Position numbers and translations under genes: made by a program
NCBI GenBank assembly: GCA_023381645.1
Contig: JAMCRJ010000013.1
Coordinates: 47,908 to 111,907, forward strand
Source of the DNA: Gammaproteobacteria bacterium
Lineage (GTDB): Bacteria; Pseudomonadota; Gammaproteobacteria; Acidithiobacillales; Acidithiobacillaceae
Direction of reading: 5' to 3'
Length of the DNA: 64,000 nt
Shown here: positions 16,136-25,442 of the stretch, piece after piece
Numbering within the stretch: position 1 is the first letter of the stretch
How the letters are laid out: each line of letters starts with the position of its first letter
Notes under the pieces: generated by a model
The model's database searches: none
What the model was told of the DNA's origin: nothing
What the model saw: only the letters and a program-made list of their open reading frames with translations

Positions 16136-16387
16136 ATGACGCCTAGCAGCGCTGCCAATGAATTGTTGAAGAGCTTGCCTTTTCCGAGCGGAGCTGTGGT
16201 TATTTGGCCTGTCACTCGCAATGGACAGATAGCGCTCTCGGTCAGATTGAATTCTCAATATGGGGATAAGGCGCACATTATCCCTAAAAAATTTGCAGGG
16301 TATTCTATTTTTGTTGAGTCTAACCAACCGTTATCTGCACAATTTATGATTGATAAAATAAATTGGCAAAAAACGCTTATCCATTGA
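16136..16387 (+). CDS. Small partner protein of the protease (83 aa)
   Basis: Starts 1 nt after the protease stop, with GGAGT upstream, so it is co-translated. Mixed alpha/beta composition (SGAVVIWPVTRNGQIALSVRL) with no membrane segment. Could be an inhibitor, sensor or substrate of the protease. No family recognised. Confidence 0.5.
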   Translation: MTPSSAANELLKSLPFPSGAVVIWPVTRNGQIALSVRLNSQYGDKAHIIPKKFAGYSIFVESNQPLSAQFMIDKINWQKTLIH

Positions 16388-16774
16388 GTTGTTATCATAA
16401 TAGTAAATTGTGCCATTAAGTCTCATGCTTCCTGCGCGCGGACCATGACGCGCTTTTATGATAGCGCAGTGAAATCATCACAAGCTTTGGAATAAAGGCT
16501 CGGCGTGGCTTTCTTAGTTTTCTTTTTTTATGCCTCTGAACCTTTCTTAGCTACTCCACAGGAGAGGGCACGGTTTGACCGGCCACATCACGGGGTTGCG
16601 TTTGTCAGATCCCTGCTGCGCACAAACTGCGTTTTTCGCAAATATCATTTATCCTCAAAATGGTTACAGATGGATGCTGAATATAGTATAGAGGCATGTC
16701 TTTTTTTGATGGGAATGCGATCGGTAACGTGGAAACACGTTTCGCTATAAACCCCGCCACGAGTGGAGTTTTCT
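16388..16774. other. AT-rich intergenic region
   Basis: 387 nt between convergent genes. A weak GCGCG hairpin with T-run lies near 16433-16456 and a 7-bp imperfect stem (AAACCCC / GGAGTTT) at 16749-16772 next to the dotL stop; both are candidate terminators. A GTG-led plus frame at 16505-16750 has no good ribosome site and is not called. Confidence 0.4.
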
Positions 16775-18748
16775 TTACGTAACGTTCCGCAAGTCCTCGA
16801 ACAGCTTTTTGAGGTCGGCCATGCTGAGAGGCGTTGGCGGCGGCGGGGTGTAGGTGGGCGCCTGCAAGGGCCGCAGGGAACCATCGTCGTGAATGGGCTG
16901 CACCTGGGCTTTTTGGGTGGCGGGAATCAGCAGGGGAATGCCGTGTGGCACCCGCCGTCCCAGGGCTTTGAGGACGGCTTTCTGGTTCTTGGGAACCTGG
17001 GCGTAAAAGAGGTTCATTTTCAGCACATGGTCCTTGATGAGCACCACGGCCTGTCCTTCCTTCTGGCTGGTGAAATCGGCTATGTCTACCTTGTCGAGAT
17101 ATTCGTTGGTCCATGTGTCGGTGTAGGGCGCGCCGCCATCCAGCATGTCGTCCACGGCGCTGCCCCCTTCCGCCTTGCGAAGATTTTGCGCCCGCTGGTA
17201 AAACGCCTTGCCCGCCCGGTCTATCAACATCTGGATGGTTTTCTTGGACTCCAGGAACATGCCGATCTTGTTGGTGGTGTTGGACTCCACGGCGGCGGCG
17301 TATTTCTGGTCCGAATACTCGATGCGGTCGTGATCCTGGGTGGCGATGCTGGTGCAGATGCCCAGGGACCGGGCCTGAGAGAGAATGGCGTCCTCGCCGG
17401 AGACGATATAGGACGCCTTTTCGTCCATGACCAGATAAAAGGGATGGTCGGCTTCGGTCGGGCGGCGTTCCTCGCTGGCACCGGCGACCCGCTCCACGCT
17501 GGACCCCAGAATCGCGGACACCATGCCCTTGATGTTGGCGGTGACGATCTTGCCTAGGCTTTGAATGGATGCTTCGGACTTCTCCAAGGCGGGCAGGGCG
17601 ACCCAGACGATACGCCGGTTCATGATGACATCCTGCCAGTCGATCTCCCCCACGTCCGCGCCGGAGATGTACCCGAACTGGTCGGCCAGCAGACCCAGCA
17701 CGTCCGTAAGCTGCATGACGCGATAGCCGTACTGGTTGATGTAGTCGTTGCCGGGCGGCAGCTTCTTGATGTCCATGTTCTCGTCGATGAAGCCCGGAAT
17801 CAGGGTCAGGAAGCCCCGCAGCGGTCCCAGGATATGGTCGGGAATGGCGCCGTCCACCATCTGTCCCTCGCTGTTGAACACCTTGCCGCGAAAGGCCAAC
17901 TGAAACAGGGTGTCCAGTTCCAGGCCCCGGCGATAGGTGCGCGGTGACAGGGGGAAGTTGAACTTGTCCCGCATATAGACGAAAACCGGCGTCGCGCCGG
18001 ATACCAGAGCCCCGGCCTGCCCTTCCCACATCTTGTCGCCGCCCTCGCCGGAGTCGATCATGCTTTTCAGCATTTCCTGGATCGTACCCGCCGACTCCTG
18101 GGCGAATGGGTTGTAGGTACTGGAAATCTTGAAGGTGGGCGTATCGAACACGTCCCGGTTGCCGGTGACGTAGTTGATGATCCGAATATCGTCCTCCCGG
18201 CCAAACATGGCCGCGAAGGTGTAGAGATCGTGGAAGGTCTTGATGTCCGCCTTGCCGTCGATGAACACCAGCCCGGAGCCTTGCACCAGGGCGTTGGTGA
18301 CGATGGTGGACAGCAGTGCCGTGGTCTTGCCCGCGCCGGTCGTTCCCATGAAGTAGAAATGCGAGCGTGCCATGGGATCACTGAGCCAGACGGGCTTGCC
18401 GAATTGGGCAAAGGGCGAGCGCAGATAACCAAGGTAGAAGATGCCCTTGGCGGAGGTCGGCTTGCCGTTGGCGTCGGTCATGCCGTAGTCCAGGCCGCCC
18501 AGATAGGCCGGTTTGCAGGCGGGCCAGACAGGCCGCCTGAACAAGACCGGCGCGGCCAGGAGCCACGCCATCCAGGTGATCATGTCGTCCCATTGGGGGA
18601 TCAGGAAGCTACAGGTCACCGGCAGCAGTCCGAACACCAGCAGGGTGAACAGACCGGGATTGGTCCACAGATTGCCCAACGAGGCGAAGATTCCGGTATT
18701 CCGATTGACGAAAAGCTGTTCCCGGCTTGTGGCAATGCCGTCATTCAC
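16775..18748 (-). CDS. dotL: DotL/IcmO-like type IV coupling protein
   Basis: 657 aa. Two N-terminal hydrophobic helices (residues 30-85) anchor a cytoplasmic ATPase with Walker A GTTGAGKTT at about residue 138 and Walker B around LVFIDGKAD (about 175). Downstream VFLVMDEKASYI and ATQDHDRIEY are TraD/VirD4-type motifs. Length and context (directly after DotM) match DotL/TrbC, which recruits the relaxosome and effectors. The start overlaps the 62-aa gene by ATGA. Last gene of the main transfer operon. Confidence 0.9.
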   Translation of the reverse strand: MNDGIATSREQLFVNRNTGIFASLGNLWTNPGLFTLLVFGLLPVTCSFLIPQWDDMITWMAWLLAAPVLFRRPVWPACKPAYLGGLDYGMTDANGKPTSAKGIFYLGYLRSPFAQFGKPVWLSDPMARSHFYFMGTTGAGKTTALLSTIVTNALVQGSGLVFIDGKADIKTFHDLYTFAAMFGREDDIRIINYVTGNRDVFDTPTFKISSTYNPFAQESAGTIQEMLKSMIDSGEGGDKMWEGQAGALVSGATPVFVYMRDKFNFPLSPRTYRRGLELDTLFQLAFRGKVFNSEGQMVDGAIPDHILGPLRGFLTLIPGFIDENMDIKKLPPGNDYINQYGYRVMQLTDVLGLLADQFGYISGADVGEIDWQDVIMNRRIVWVALPALEKSEASIQSLGKIVTANIKGMVSAILGSSVERVAGASEERRPTEADHPFYLVMDEKASYIVSGEDAILSQARSLGICTSIATQDHDRIEYSDQKYAAAVESNTTNKIGMFLESKKTIQMLIDRAGKAFYQRAQNLRKAEGGSAVDDMLDGGAPYTDTWTNEYLDKVDIADFTSQKEGQAVVLIKDHVLKMNLFYAQVPKNQKAVLKALGRRVPHGIPLLIPATQKAQVQPIHDDGSLRPLQAPTYTPPPPTPLSMADLKKLFEDLRNVT

Positions 18749-18933
18749 GGCACTTCCTCCCAGGCTTGCAGCAATTCGGGCTCATCGCAACCTTTCAGCG
18801 CATAGCCGTTTTTCCGGCTTTTCCGCAGGGACGTTTCAAACTCGACAAAACTTCCCCGGAGCAGGAGCGTATCGGGCTTCCGAAACTCGATGATCGGGAA
18901 AACTTTGTCGGCTTTTTTGAGATTACCCAACAT
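18745..18933 (-). CDS. Small protein between dotM and dotL (62 aa)
   Basis: ATG 18933 with GAGGTGG upstream; overlaps the end of dotM and couples to dotL by ATGA. Basic N-terminus (LGNLKKADKVF), acidic tail. Its position suggests a coupling-complex accessory, but it resembles none of the Legionella DotL adaptors that I can recognise. Confidence 0.55.
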   Translation of the reverse strand: MLGNLKKADKVFPIIEFRKPDTLLLRGSFVEFETSLRKSRKNGYALKGCDEPELLQAWEEVP

Positions 18934-19960
18934 AATCCACCTCTTTCAATGCTTCATCCAGCGTATTGATGCTGCCGAAGGCGAGTTTGAGTTCATCCTC
19001 GATGGACGATTCCAGAGGGCGATATTGCACATGAATCCACCACGACAGCGGCCCCATGGCCTCCGCCGCGCAGCGGAAAGGCTTGATGACATTCCGCCAG
19101 GGCGGGACGCTATCCAGGACCATCCACAAGGCGCGGTCCTCGATCTTGAGCCAGTTGAACCAGGAAGGCGGCAGGAGGTTCCGGGAGCGGGCATGAAACA
19201 GGGCGTCCGCAAAGCAGGTGCGCTCGAAATGAAACCGTCGCATCCGCTCCTTCCAGTCCTTCTCGGCTTGTTCCCGGTTGTCGGGCACGGGGATTGTTCC
19301 CTGAGCGGCGCCCAGGGCCAGGATGCGTAGCTGTTGCTGCGCTTCGTCTATCTGCCCCTGAACCTGTCTCACGAAAGCTGCATACAGGGCTTGCGCCTTT
19401 GGCGGGAGATCGTCGAAGCCGATATTCCGGCGACCCAACTGTTTTTGCAGGATCGGAAAGGTGTGCGAAAAATCCGGCTGTTTCCCGAATACCTCATGCG
19501 GGCGCTTCATGGTTTCGCGTTCCTGGGGCCTTTTCAGCCAGAACCAGCCCCAGGGGAATTGCGCCCGCTGCAAGGATACCAAATCCGCGACGCCCGATAC
19601 GGGTTTCATGCCATGCTGGCGCACCTTCCGCCACACCAGGAAGGCCAGCAGCAGGGCGAGGCCGCTTTGTAGAAAGGCGATGGGTTTCATCCAGCCGTGT
19701 CCGCCAATAGATAGCACCTGTCCATTGAGATATTCGGCATCCAGCCAGTGCAATTTCGGTATGGTGACCGTATCCACGAAATGCCGCAGATGGGCCGTGT
19801 AATGGGGATGGAACCGCGACCATAACCAGAGTTCCGCGATCTTGGTCGGAATCCAGAAAAAGAAAACGACATATTGATAAAAATAGAGCATCAACCCCAA
19901 AACGATGACAACGACAATAATCCCCGTCGCATCATCGCCACCGCCGTTCTGGGTGCTCAT
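18923..19960 (-). CDS. dotM: DotM/IcmP-like coupling complex protein
   Basis: 345 aa. An N-terminal helix (GIIVVVIVLGLMLYFYQYVVFF), a second near residue 85, then a soluble domain with an LGRRNIGFDDLPP-AFVRQ segment and an Arg-rich region (RMRRFHFERTCF). The arrangement matches DotM/TrbA, which binds DotL and acidic substrate signals. It overlaps the transglycosylase gene by ATGA. Confidence 0.85.
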   Translation of the reverse strand: MSTQNGGGDDATGIIVVVIVLGLMLYFYQYVVFFFWIPTKIAELWLWSRFHPHYTAHLRHFVDTVTIPKLHWLDAEYLNGQVLSIGGHGWMKPIAFLQSGLALLLAFLVWRKVRQHGMKPVSGVADLVSLQRAQFPWGWFWLKRPQERETMKRPHEVFGKQPDFSHTFPILQKQLGRRNIGFDDLPPKAQALYAAFVRQVQGQIDEAQQQLRILALGAAQGTIPVPDNREQAEKDWKERMRRFHFERTCFADALFHARSRNLLPPSWFNWLKIEDRALWMVLDSVPPWRNVIKPFRCAAEAMGPLSWWIHVQYRPLESSIEDELKLAFGSINTLDEALKEVDYVG

Positions 19961-20406
19961 GGCTGAAAACTCATGTTTTGCGGAGCGAATGACACCAGTT
20001 TCTGTTGAGGGAACGGCGCTTCCAGTGTTTCGACCGGATGTGGTTCCTCCAGTCGCACGATTTGCCGATACACCTTTTGCGCATAGGGATAGCCAATGGC
20101 CGGATCGCCGGAATGGTAATTGGCAACGCTCAACCAGAGATTATGCGTCTCGTTCAGATGTTGCCGGAGAATCCACGCCGCCGCAAAGAGGTTTGCGCAA
20201 TCATGCCGCGTGACGAAGCGCATGGTCCAGCCCTGTTCATGCAGCAACGGTTTCCAGCAGGTGTTGATCTGCATGAAACCATGATCGAAGGTGCCGTTGG
20301 AGTCCGGTACGCGATCCCCCCTTTTGCCGCCCTCCACATGATGAATGGCTCGCAGGACAATGGCCGGAACATCGTAATAGGCGGCAGCCTCAGCATAGCA
20401 GTGCAT
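19957..20406 (-). CDS. VirB1-like lytic transglycosylase
   Basis: 149 aa, SLT fold: the catalytic Glu is in IHHVEGGKRG (about residue 24), followed by HGFMQINTCW (about 45) and NYHSGDPAIG (about 115). No clear signal peptide is visible, which is unusual; export might use another route or an upstream start. It would open peptidoglycan for the transfer channel. TAATG overlap with the previous gene. Confidence 0.82.
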   Translation of the reverse strand: MHCYAEAAAYYDVPAIVLRAIHHVEGGKRGDRVPDSNGTFDHGFMQINTCWKPLLHEQGWTMRFVTRHDCANLFAAAWILRQHLNETHNLWLSVANYHSGDPAIGYPYAQKVYRQIVRLEEPHPVETLEAPFPQQKLVSFAPQNMSFQP

Positions 20407-20765
20407 TACTTTCTCCCTTTCAGTTTACGGATAATGACCATTGACCGGATGACCAGGGCAGCAAAAAACAACCAGATCGCAAACCCTTCCCAATTCCGGC
20501 TGAGTATCAGGTAGGCAGTCAGCAACGCCCACAGAACAATCATGACGATCAATACGCGCCATTCCTGTTTCATGCGCGTTTCCCTGAGCGCCTTGCCCAT
20601 CGCGTCCCAAGGCTGCCTTTCGACGTTTTGCTCCGGCGCAAGGCTACCGCTCGCTAGGCCATTAGGCGCAATGATTCTCCAGAAGGTTTTATGAAAGCGC
20701 TTCTCGGTTCGCGCTACGGTTTTGAAGTAGCCAACGTCTTTTTTTACCCAATTCCAGAATCCCAT
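20406..20765 (-). CDS. Two-helix membrane protein of the T4SS operon (119 aa)
   Basis: A basic, Trp-rich N-terminus (MGFWNWVKKDVGYFKTVARTEKR) precedes two close membrane helices (VLIVMIVLWALLTAYLIL; GFAIWLFFAALVIRSMVII) and a basic tail. Topology is reminiscent of the small IcmV-type T4SS proteins, but the sequence does not let me assign it. Confidence 0.55.
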   Translation of the reverse strand: MGFWNWVKKDVGYFKTVARTEKRFHKTFWRIIAPNGLASGSLAPEQNVERQPWDAMGKALRETRMKQEWRVLIVMIVLWALLTAYLILSRNWEGFAIWLFFAALVIRSMVIIRKLKGRK

Positions 20766-20767
20766 TC

Positions 20768-21034
20768 TTACCCCCTCAAAAACGGAAAGCTGTTCTGGGT
20801 GAAATACAGTTTTCCATCCCGTCCGCCCAGGATCATTTCCGTTACCGCCATGATGACGATGAACCAGGGTTCATCGGGGAGTTCGTCAGAATCCGGCAAC
20901 ACATACCCATGGTCCATAGCCCGAATGAACCGCTGGCTGATCGTAAAAATCGCCGTATCGAGCAGGGATTCCCCCTGGGTAATCTCGACGGGAAAGGCTT
21001 TTTTGGCTATATCGAGCATCGTCTGTTTCTTCAT
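20768..21034 (-). CDS. Hypothetical protein (88 aa)
   Basis: Cytoplasmic, mixed charge, with an acidic middle (LPDSDELPDEPWF). Overlaps the upstream exonuclease-like gene by ATGA. No family recognised. Confidence 0.55.
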   Translation of the reverse strand: MKKQTMLDIAKKAFPVEITQGESLLDTAIFTISQRFIRAMDHGYVLPDSDELPDEPWFIVIMAVTEMILGGRDGKLYFTQNSFPFLRG

Positions 21035-22293
21035 GGTTTGCGTCCCATGGCCGGGGTCATGTCGGCTACCGGTTCCGGTTTCGGTCGTTTATCCAGCAGG
21101 GTGATGCAGGGAGACTGAAAACCGGAGCGCGGGATATTCAGGATTTCCAGGGCCTTGACCGCCGTGGACACATCCACTTGCCGGTCCTTGATGAAGGGTT
21201 CCACCGCGACACCGGCGTTGCGCAGGGCTTGCACCATGCCGTCCACGTCATAGACGGGTTGCTCCGGCAGGGGGATGCCGTTTTCCCGCAGGGTGGCCAG
21301 CAAGCGATCATCCGCCGTGCGCGGCCAGTAGGGGCGGAACATGCCACCCACGTCCCTGGCAAGTTTCGGCCACTGTTGCGGATCATCGCCAAGCAGGGAT
21401 TTCAAGGTTTCCCGCAAGCCGGTTTCTGCGGCTTCGAGCGAGTCCTTCCGGTCCCGCATCTCCAGCAGTTGCCGGGCCATCCTTTCGACTTCGGGGAGCT
21501 TCGTCGGGTCGAAAACGGGCTGCGGCGGCATCGGCCAAAGGTCCTGGGTCTGACACACATGCCGATGCAGGACCTGGGCGTTGTTCCAGAGGGTATCGCT
21601 CATGCCGGGAACCGTGGGGATTTCCAGAAAGCTCACGCGCCCGCGCAGCACGTCGCCTTGCGCCAGAATCTTGCGAATGGGCGCGTCGGCCCATTGGGGG
21701 TAGTTCTCGCGCATCAGGTGGCGCAAGGCCGCCTCATAGAAGTGCAGTTGGGCCACATAGGCGTCTGGAGGCGAGGTATGGGCCTCTCGTGGGCACTTGG
21801 CGTCCAGGATCAGAAAATGGTCATGCGCCCAATAGAGATTATCGGGCGCGGCGCTCAGGCCGGGTACCGAGGGCTTTCCCATGAGTTCGATGATGTTGGG
21901 CAATGCCGGGGTCTTGCCGTGGGGATTGATCATCTGGTCGGCCTGGGCCAGAATCCATCTTTCGTACAGGGTGCCGCGCACCGTGTCGTCGCTGCCCTGG
22001 CCGGGGGCGTCCAGCAGGACCAGTTGCCGGGACTTCTCCCACATGCCCTGTTCCGAGGTCAGGGAGATGGCCTGGGAGCCGGTGATGCGCAGCATGTGGT
22101 CGATCTGGAAGCGGATCTCGTCGCGGGGCGTGTACCAGCCTTGCAGCCAGGGTTGCCGCTGGATGGCGTCATGAATCCGCGCCCGTTCTTCGATCGCGGC
22201 TCCCTGGGCGTACTCCAGAAAGGTCGCAATCCGCGCATCGGGCAGAAAAGCCCCCTGGGGAAAGTTCTGCCGAATGTACTGTGCGTAATCCAT
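21031..22293 (-). CDS. YqaJ/lambda-Exo-like PD-(D/E)XK exonuclease candidate
   Basis: 420 aa from ATG 22293 (AGGAG upstream). Around residues 140-170, GLSAAPDNLYWAHDHFLI leads to a LDAKCP strand, the Asp-x-Lys variant of the D...(D/E)xK core used by YqaJ and lambda Exo. Arg/Trp and Gln-rich helices before it (GTLYERWILAQ) resemble their substrate-gripping helix. The C-terminal half holds coiled helices (ERMARQLLEMRDRKDSLEA). It could be the 5'-3' exonuclease partner of the Sak4-like recombinase at 37.1 kb, though it sits inside the T4SS operon. Confidence 0.55.
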   Translation of the reverse strand: MDYAQYIRQNFPQGAFLPDARIATFLEYAQGAAIEERARIHDAIQRQPWLQGWYTPRDEIRFQIDHMLRITGSQAISLTSEQGMWEKSRQLVLLDAPGQGSDDTVRGTLYERWILAQADQMINPHGKTPALPNIIELMGKPSVPGLSAAPDNLYWAHDHFLILDAKCPREAHTSPPDAYVAQLHFYEAALRHLMRENYPQWADAPIRKILAQGDVLRGRVSFLEIPTVPGMSDTLWNNAQVLHRHVCQTQDLWPMPPQPVFDPTKLPEVERMARQLLEMRDRKDSLEAAETGLRETLKSLLGDDPQQWPKLARDVGGMFRPYWPRTADDRLLATLRENGIPLPEQPVYDVDGMVQALRNAGVAVEPFIKDRQVDVSTAVKALEILNIPRSGFQSPCITLLDKRPKPEPVADMTPAMGRKP

Positions 22294-22312
22294 GAAAAAA
22301 TCTCCTGTCCCT

Positions 22313-25300
22313 TTAGTGGGGGTTAGCACCCTGTAAGGGTGATGCCGAATTGAGCAGGGACACCTGATACATGCGCACGATATCCTGGGCGATTTCCGTC
22401 AAAAAATCCTCGCCGCCCTGGGCCAGCCCTTTGCGCCGGGCCAATTCCTGCTTGATGGTGCCGGTCGGATAGCGGGCGGCCAGCAGGTTGAGGGTCGCGC
22501 TGTAGGGCACTTCGCGCAGGATCGTTTCCTTGACGGCGCGGGATTCCGGGTGCGTGGTCAACGCCCAGAGTTCGACGGGTCCGGCGATGACGTAGGCGAG
22601 GCTCGTATAGCGGCGATCTTCCCGCTTCCAGTAGACCAGCGTGCCCGCGCCCCTCGGACCCGGCCCGATGCAGTGGTCAACGGCCTTGGCCGCGAGAATC
22701 GGGTCGATTCCGGTGCGCTCCACTATGGTGCCGATCTCCTTGCCGTCCAGGCCCATGATGTAGGCCGCGCCCAGGATGTCCTGAATGGTCTCCGGGATAT
22801 CCCGAAAGGACTGCGAACCCAGGAGGATGCGCAGGCCATTCTTGCGGCCCTCGCGTCCGTCCCGCTCGATCTGGTCGGGAATTTGCGGGAGGCCGCCCGT
22901 CCGGTGCAATTCGTCCCAGACGGCGATTTTCACCGCTCTTTTGATCTGCGCCGCCCGCTCCGCGTGATGGGTTGCATACTCCGGGCGCAGGTGCAATTTC
23001 GCGCCGGTCACGTCATCCTGGGTGAAGATAAAACTCTGGCTGGTCTTGAACCGGGCCAGGAGATACATGGCGGTCGCCTGCCGGATGGCGGCGTCATCCT
23101 GCCCCTGGGTGACTTCCACGAGGTCCAGGGAGACGATGCGGGCCTGCCCGAAGTCGAAGGTGGAGGGAGATGCCATGACCGGCCAGTTCTGCACCGCTTC
23201 GGTCAGGCTCAGGTTGATGTAGTGGATGAGGTCCATCTCCCCATTCACTTTCAGGTCGCCATATTTCGCCCGCAAGTCGCCATCCGATGTGCAGGTCTTG
23301 ATGAGGTCCAGAAAGAGCGGCACGGCAAAGCGTTGAGCGCGTCCGGCCATGGTGAGATTGCCCTGGGCAAAGAGACTGTCCACGATTTCCCACCAGGATG
23401 TCGTTTTGTCGGTAATGATGCCATGTCGGACAATGGCGGCATCCACGTCCGGATCGACGCCCACCTGATACGGCTTGGGCTTTCCCTGCCCCAGATCGCT
23501 CACCGAGCGATAGCAGGCCATGACCGCCGCTCCAATCGCCTCCGGCAATTTCAGGATAGGATTTTCGCGGGTATTGCCGCAAATCACGCCAATCAGGTTT
23601 TTCAGAAACGACAGATGATTTTCCGTGGGAAAGCGGAAGCCCAGAGGCGTATCGAACGGGTTGATGGTTTTGCCGTGCAGGGACAGGGTGAAGCCTTGCG
23701 CAAGATGGGCTTTCTCGCCCAACGCCTGACGCACGGTCTCGATGAACTCGATGCTGGAGTAGCCCACGTCGATGATCGAGATATAGGGCAGGTCGCCCTG
23801 TCCCGCGTCCCAGAGATAGCTCAGGAGTTGCAAAGCCATCGCCATGGATTTGCCGCGCCCTGGAGGGCCGGTGAAGGAGATGATGGGGGTTTGCAGATCA
23901 TGGCCGACGGCCAGCATCTTGCGCAGTGCGTCGCGCAGGAAAAACGGTCCATGCGTCCAGGGCGAGGCGGGCCGGTCAAAGGGCAGGAGCGGCAGAACAT
24001 CGGAGAGGTTGGCGGGCCATGTCGGGGCCGCGATGTCGCTCATGAGTCCGGGGATGCTGGACAGGATCGATTGTACCGGATCTCCGCAGCGGGTGGTGCA
24101 TTCCTGATTGCCCCAGGTCTCGATCATGCGCAGCAGGGTTTGCTGCTGCATCTGCGCCTGATCCACGGAGTCGGCCCAGGTGCAGGCGACGGAGCGCATC
24201 AGCACCACCGGATCGTGGCTGGCGTGACGCTGCATTTCGGCAATGGCTTCCTTGATGAGGCCATTGCCGTTGTCCGTCATTTTGGTGGTCAGGTAGAGCA
24301 TTTCCGCGCCGAGCTTTTTCAGCCCCATCGCACCCGTTCCACCGGGCAGGAACCGAAAATTGATGCGGGCGGGGATGTCGGCCTTGACCAGATTCGCCAG
24401 CAGTTCCCCGAAGGGCTGCGTATTGACCGGCCCCAGGCTCATGACCACCGGCGCAAAGGCTATGCCCTGGGGCGTTTTCACCACGCCGCCCGCTGCGACT
24501 TCCAGTTCTTCGGGAATGGCGGACAGCCCCAGACGGGGGGCCGTTGCCAGCAGCGTCCCGTTGACGCCCAGGGAAGGGCGGGCGAGGCTCGCCTTCCAGG
24601 TGGGGTTTTCATCGGGCAGGCTGTAGGTTCCGGGCCGCTGAACATTGCGCATCCAGTCCACGGCCTGCTCGATGGTCAGGGCGTCCAGACGCAGGCCGTT
24701 GTTGCGGCTCTGGCCGTCCATGAGCACGTTGCCGCAGGTGTCGAGACTCTTGACCAGGGTGCTCCACGCCTGATCGTGGATATGCCGCAATTCCGGCATG
24801 ATGGCGGTCACGTCCTGGCCGCCCAGAATCCAGTCGCCCAACTGCGCCTTGGCCCGACGCGCTTTCCTGGCCTGATTGGCCCGTTTCTGTTCATTGGCGA
24901 GCAGCGCCGATGGATCGGTCTGCATGGCGATGATGACGACCTCTGGAGCGATGTGCCGGGGGAAGTGTCGCACTCTGGAGTCGAAGATGGCCGCGAAATC
25001 CAGCCCGTGTTTCTCCGCCTGACGGCGGTAGGGGGCCAGACGGCGTTCCAGAAATTCCGTGGAGCGGGCCGGGTCCACATGAAAACTGATGTCCAGGGTA
25101 TGTCCCGGCCCTCGGAACAGCGTCACCAGCCCTCCTTGCAGCTTGCGCAGCATGGCCTGATACAAGTCTGGATCGGGTGTGGAGTAATCGCCTTGCAGGA
25201 TGCCGTAGCGGATCAGCCCGCCGCTATCCAGGAAAGCGTCCAGGGGTTCGCCACGGAGATTTTTCGCGCCGCCAACATCTACGCCGTGCAGGCCGCTCAG

Positions 25301-25351
25301 AGATTCGAGGGGCAGGTTGAAGGCACGATACAGACCTTTGGCGAGACTCAT
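22313..25351 (-). CDS. icmB: IcmB/DotO/TraU-like T4SS ATPase
   Basis: 1012 aa from ATG 25351 (MSLAKGLYRAFNLPLESL). N-terminal domain with AYRR-type helices and RVRHFPRHIAPEV. Walker A GPPGRGKS at about residue 497, Walker B region IKIAVWDELHRTG at about 810, and ILLGSQSF further on, as in VirB4/IcmB. It powers pilus and channel assembly at the inner membrane. Its last 15 residues (NSASPLQGANPH) are encoded by a composite of both repeat families, so the natural C-terminus may have been extended. Confidence 0.9.
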   Translation of the reverse strand: MSLAKGLYRAFNLPLESLSGLHGVDVGGAKNLRGEPLDAFLDSGGLIRYGILQGDYSTPDPDLYQAMLRKLQGGLVTLFRGPGHTLDISFHVDPARSTEFLERRLAPYRRQAEKHGLDFAAIFDSRVRHFPRHIAPEVVIIAMQTDPSALLANEQKRANQARKARRAKAQLGDWILGGQDVTAIMPELRHIHDQAWSTLVKSLDTCGNVLMDGQSRNNGLRLDALTIEQAVDWMRNVQRPGTYSLPDENPTWKASLARPSLGVNGTLLATAPRLGLSAIPEELEVAAGGVVKTPQGIAFAPVVMSLGPVNTQPFGELLANLVKADIPARINFRFLPGGTGAMGLKKLGAEMLYLTTKMTDNGNGLIKEAIAEMQRHASHDPVVLMRSVACTWADSVDQAQMQQQTLLRMIETWGNQECTTRCGDPVQSILSSIPGLMSDIAAPTWPANLSDVLPLLPFDRPASPWTHGPFFLRDALRKMLAVGHDLQTPIISFTGPPGRGKSMAMALQLLSYLWDAGQGDLPYISIIDVGYSSIEFIETVRQALGEKAHLAQGFTLSLHGKTINPFDTPLGFRFPTENHLSFLKNLIGVICGNTRENPILKLPEAIGAAVMACYRSVSDLGQGKPKPYQVGVDPDVDAAIVRHGIITDKTTSWWEIVDSLFAQGNLTMAGRAQRFAVPLFLDLIKTCTSDGDLRAKYGDLKVNGEMDLIHYINLSLTEAVQNWPVMASPSTFDFGQARIVSLDLVEVTQGQDDAAIRQATAMYLLARFKTSQSFIFTQDDVTGAKLHLRPEYATHHAERAAQIKRAVKIAVWDELHRTGGLPQIPDQIERDGREGRKNGLRILLGSQSFRDIPETIQDILGAAYIMGLDGKEIGTIVERTGIDPILAAKAVDHCIGPGPRGAGTLVYWKREDRRYTSLAYVIAGPVELWALTTHPESRAVKETILREVPYSATLNLLAARYPTGTIKQELARRKGLAQGGEDFLTEIAQDIVRMYQVSLLNSASPLQGANPH
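22322..22351 (-). repeat. Composite of both repeat families at the icmB 3' end
   Basis: AATTCGGCATCACCC is followed at once by TTACAGGGTGCTAACCCC, forming the last codons of icmB and ending 29 nt before ATG 22293. Confidence 0.78.
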
Positions 25352-25381
25352 GATTTTTTCCTTTCCTTGGGTGGATTCCTG

Positions 25382-25400
25382 CCAGGGTGATGCCGAAATT
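25382..25400 (-). promoter_or_regulatory. Dispersed box upstream of icmB
   Basis: GGAATTTCGGCATCACCCTGG-type variant; CGGCATCACCCTGG intact. Spacing to ATG is 35 nt. Confidence 0.75.
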
Positions 25401-25442
25401 CCGAAAGAAGCCCGCCACCGGAACCGATGGCGGGCTTGCGCC

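Noticed and set aside
16505..16750. 81-aa plus-strand frame after the protease operon
   Set aside because: GTG start without a ribosome site, no recognisable motif, overlaps candidate terminators.
22550..25390. Very long plus-strand frame (about 946 codons) opposite icmB
   Set aside because: It is the antisense of a well-supported ATPase gene in GC-rich codons; no ribosome site and Pro/Arg/Gly/His-rich composition without motifs. Same reasoning for long antisense frames at 21178-22326, 36457-38448 and 47426-50397.
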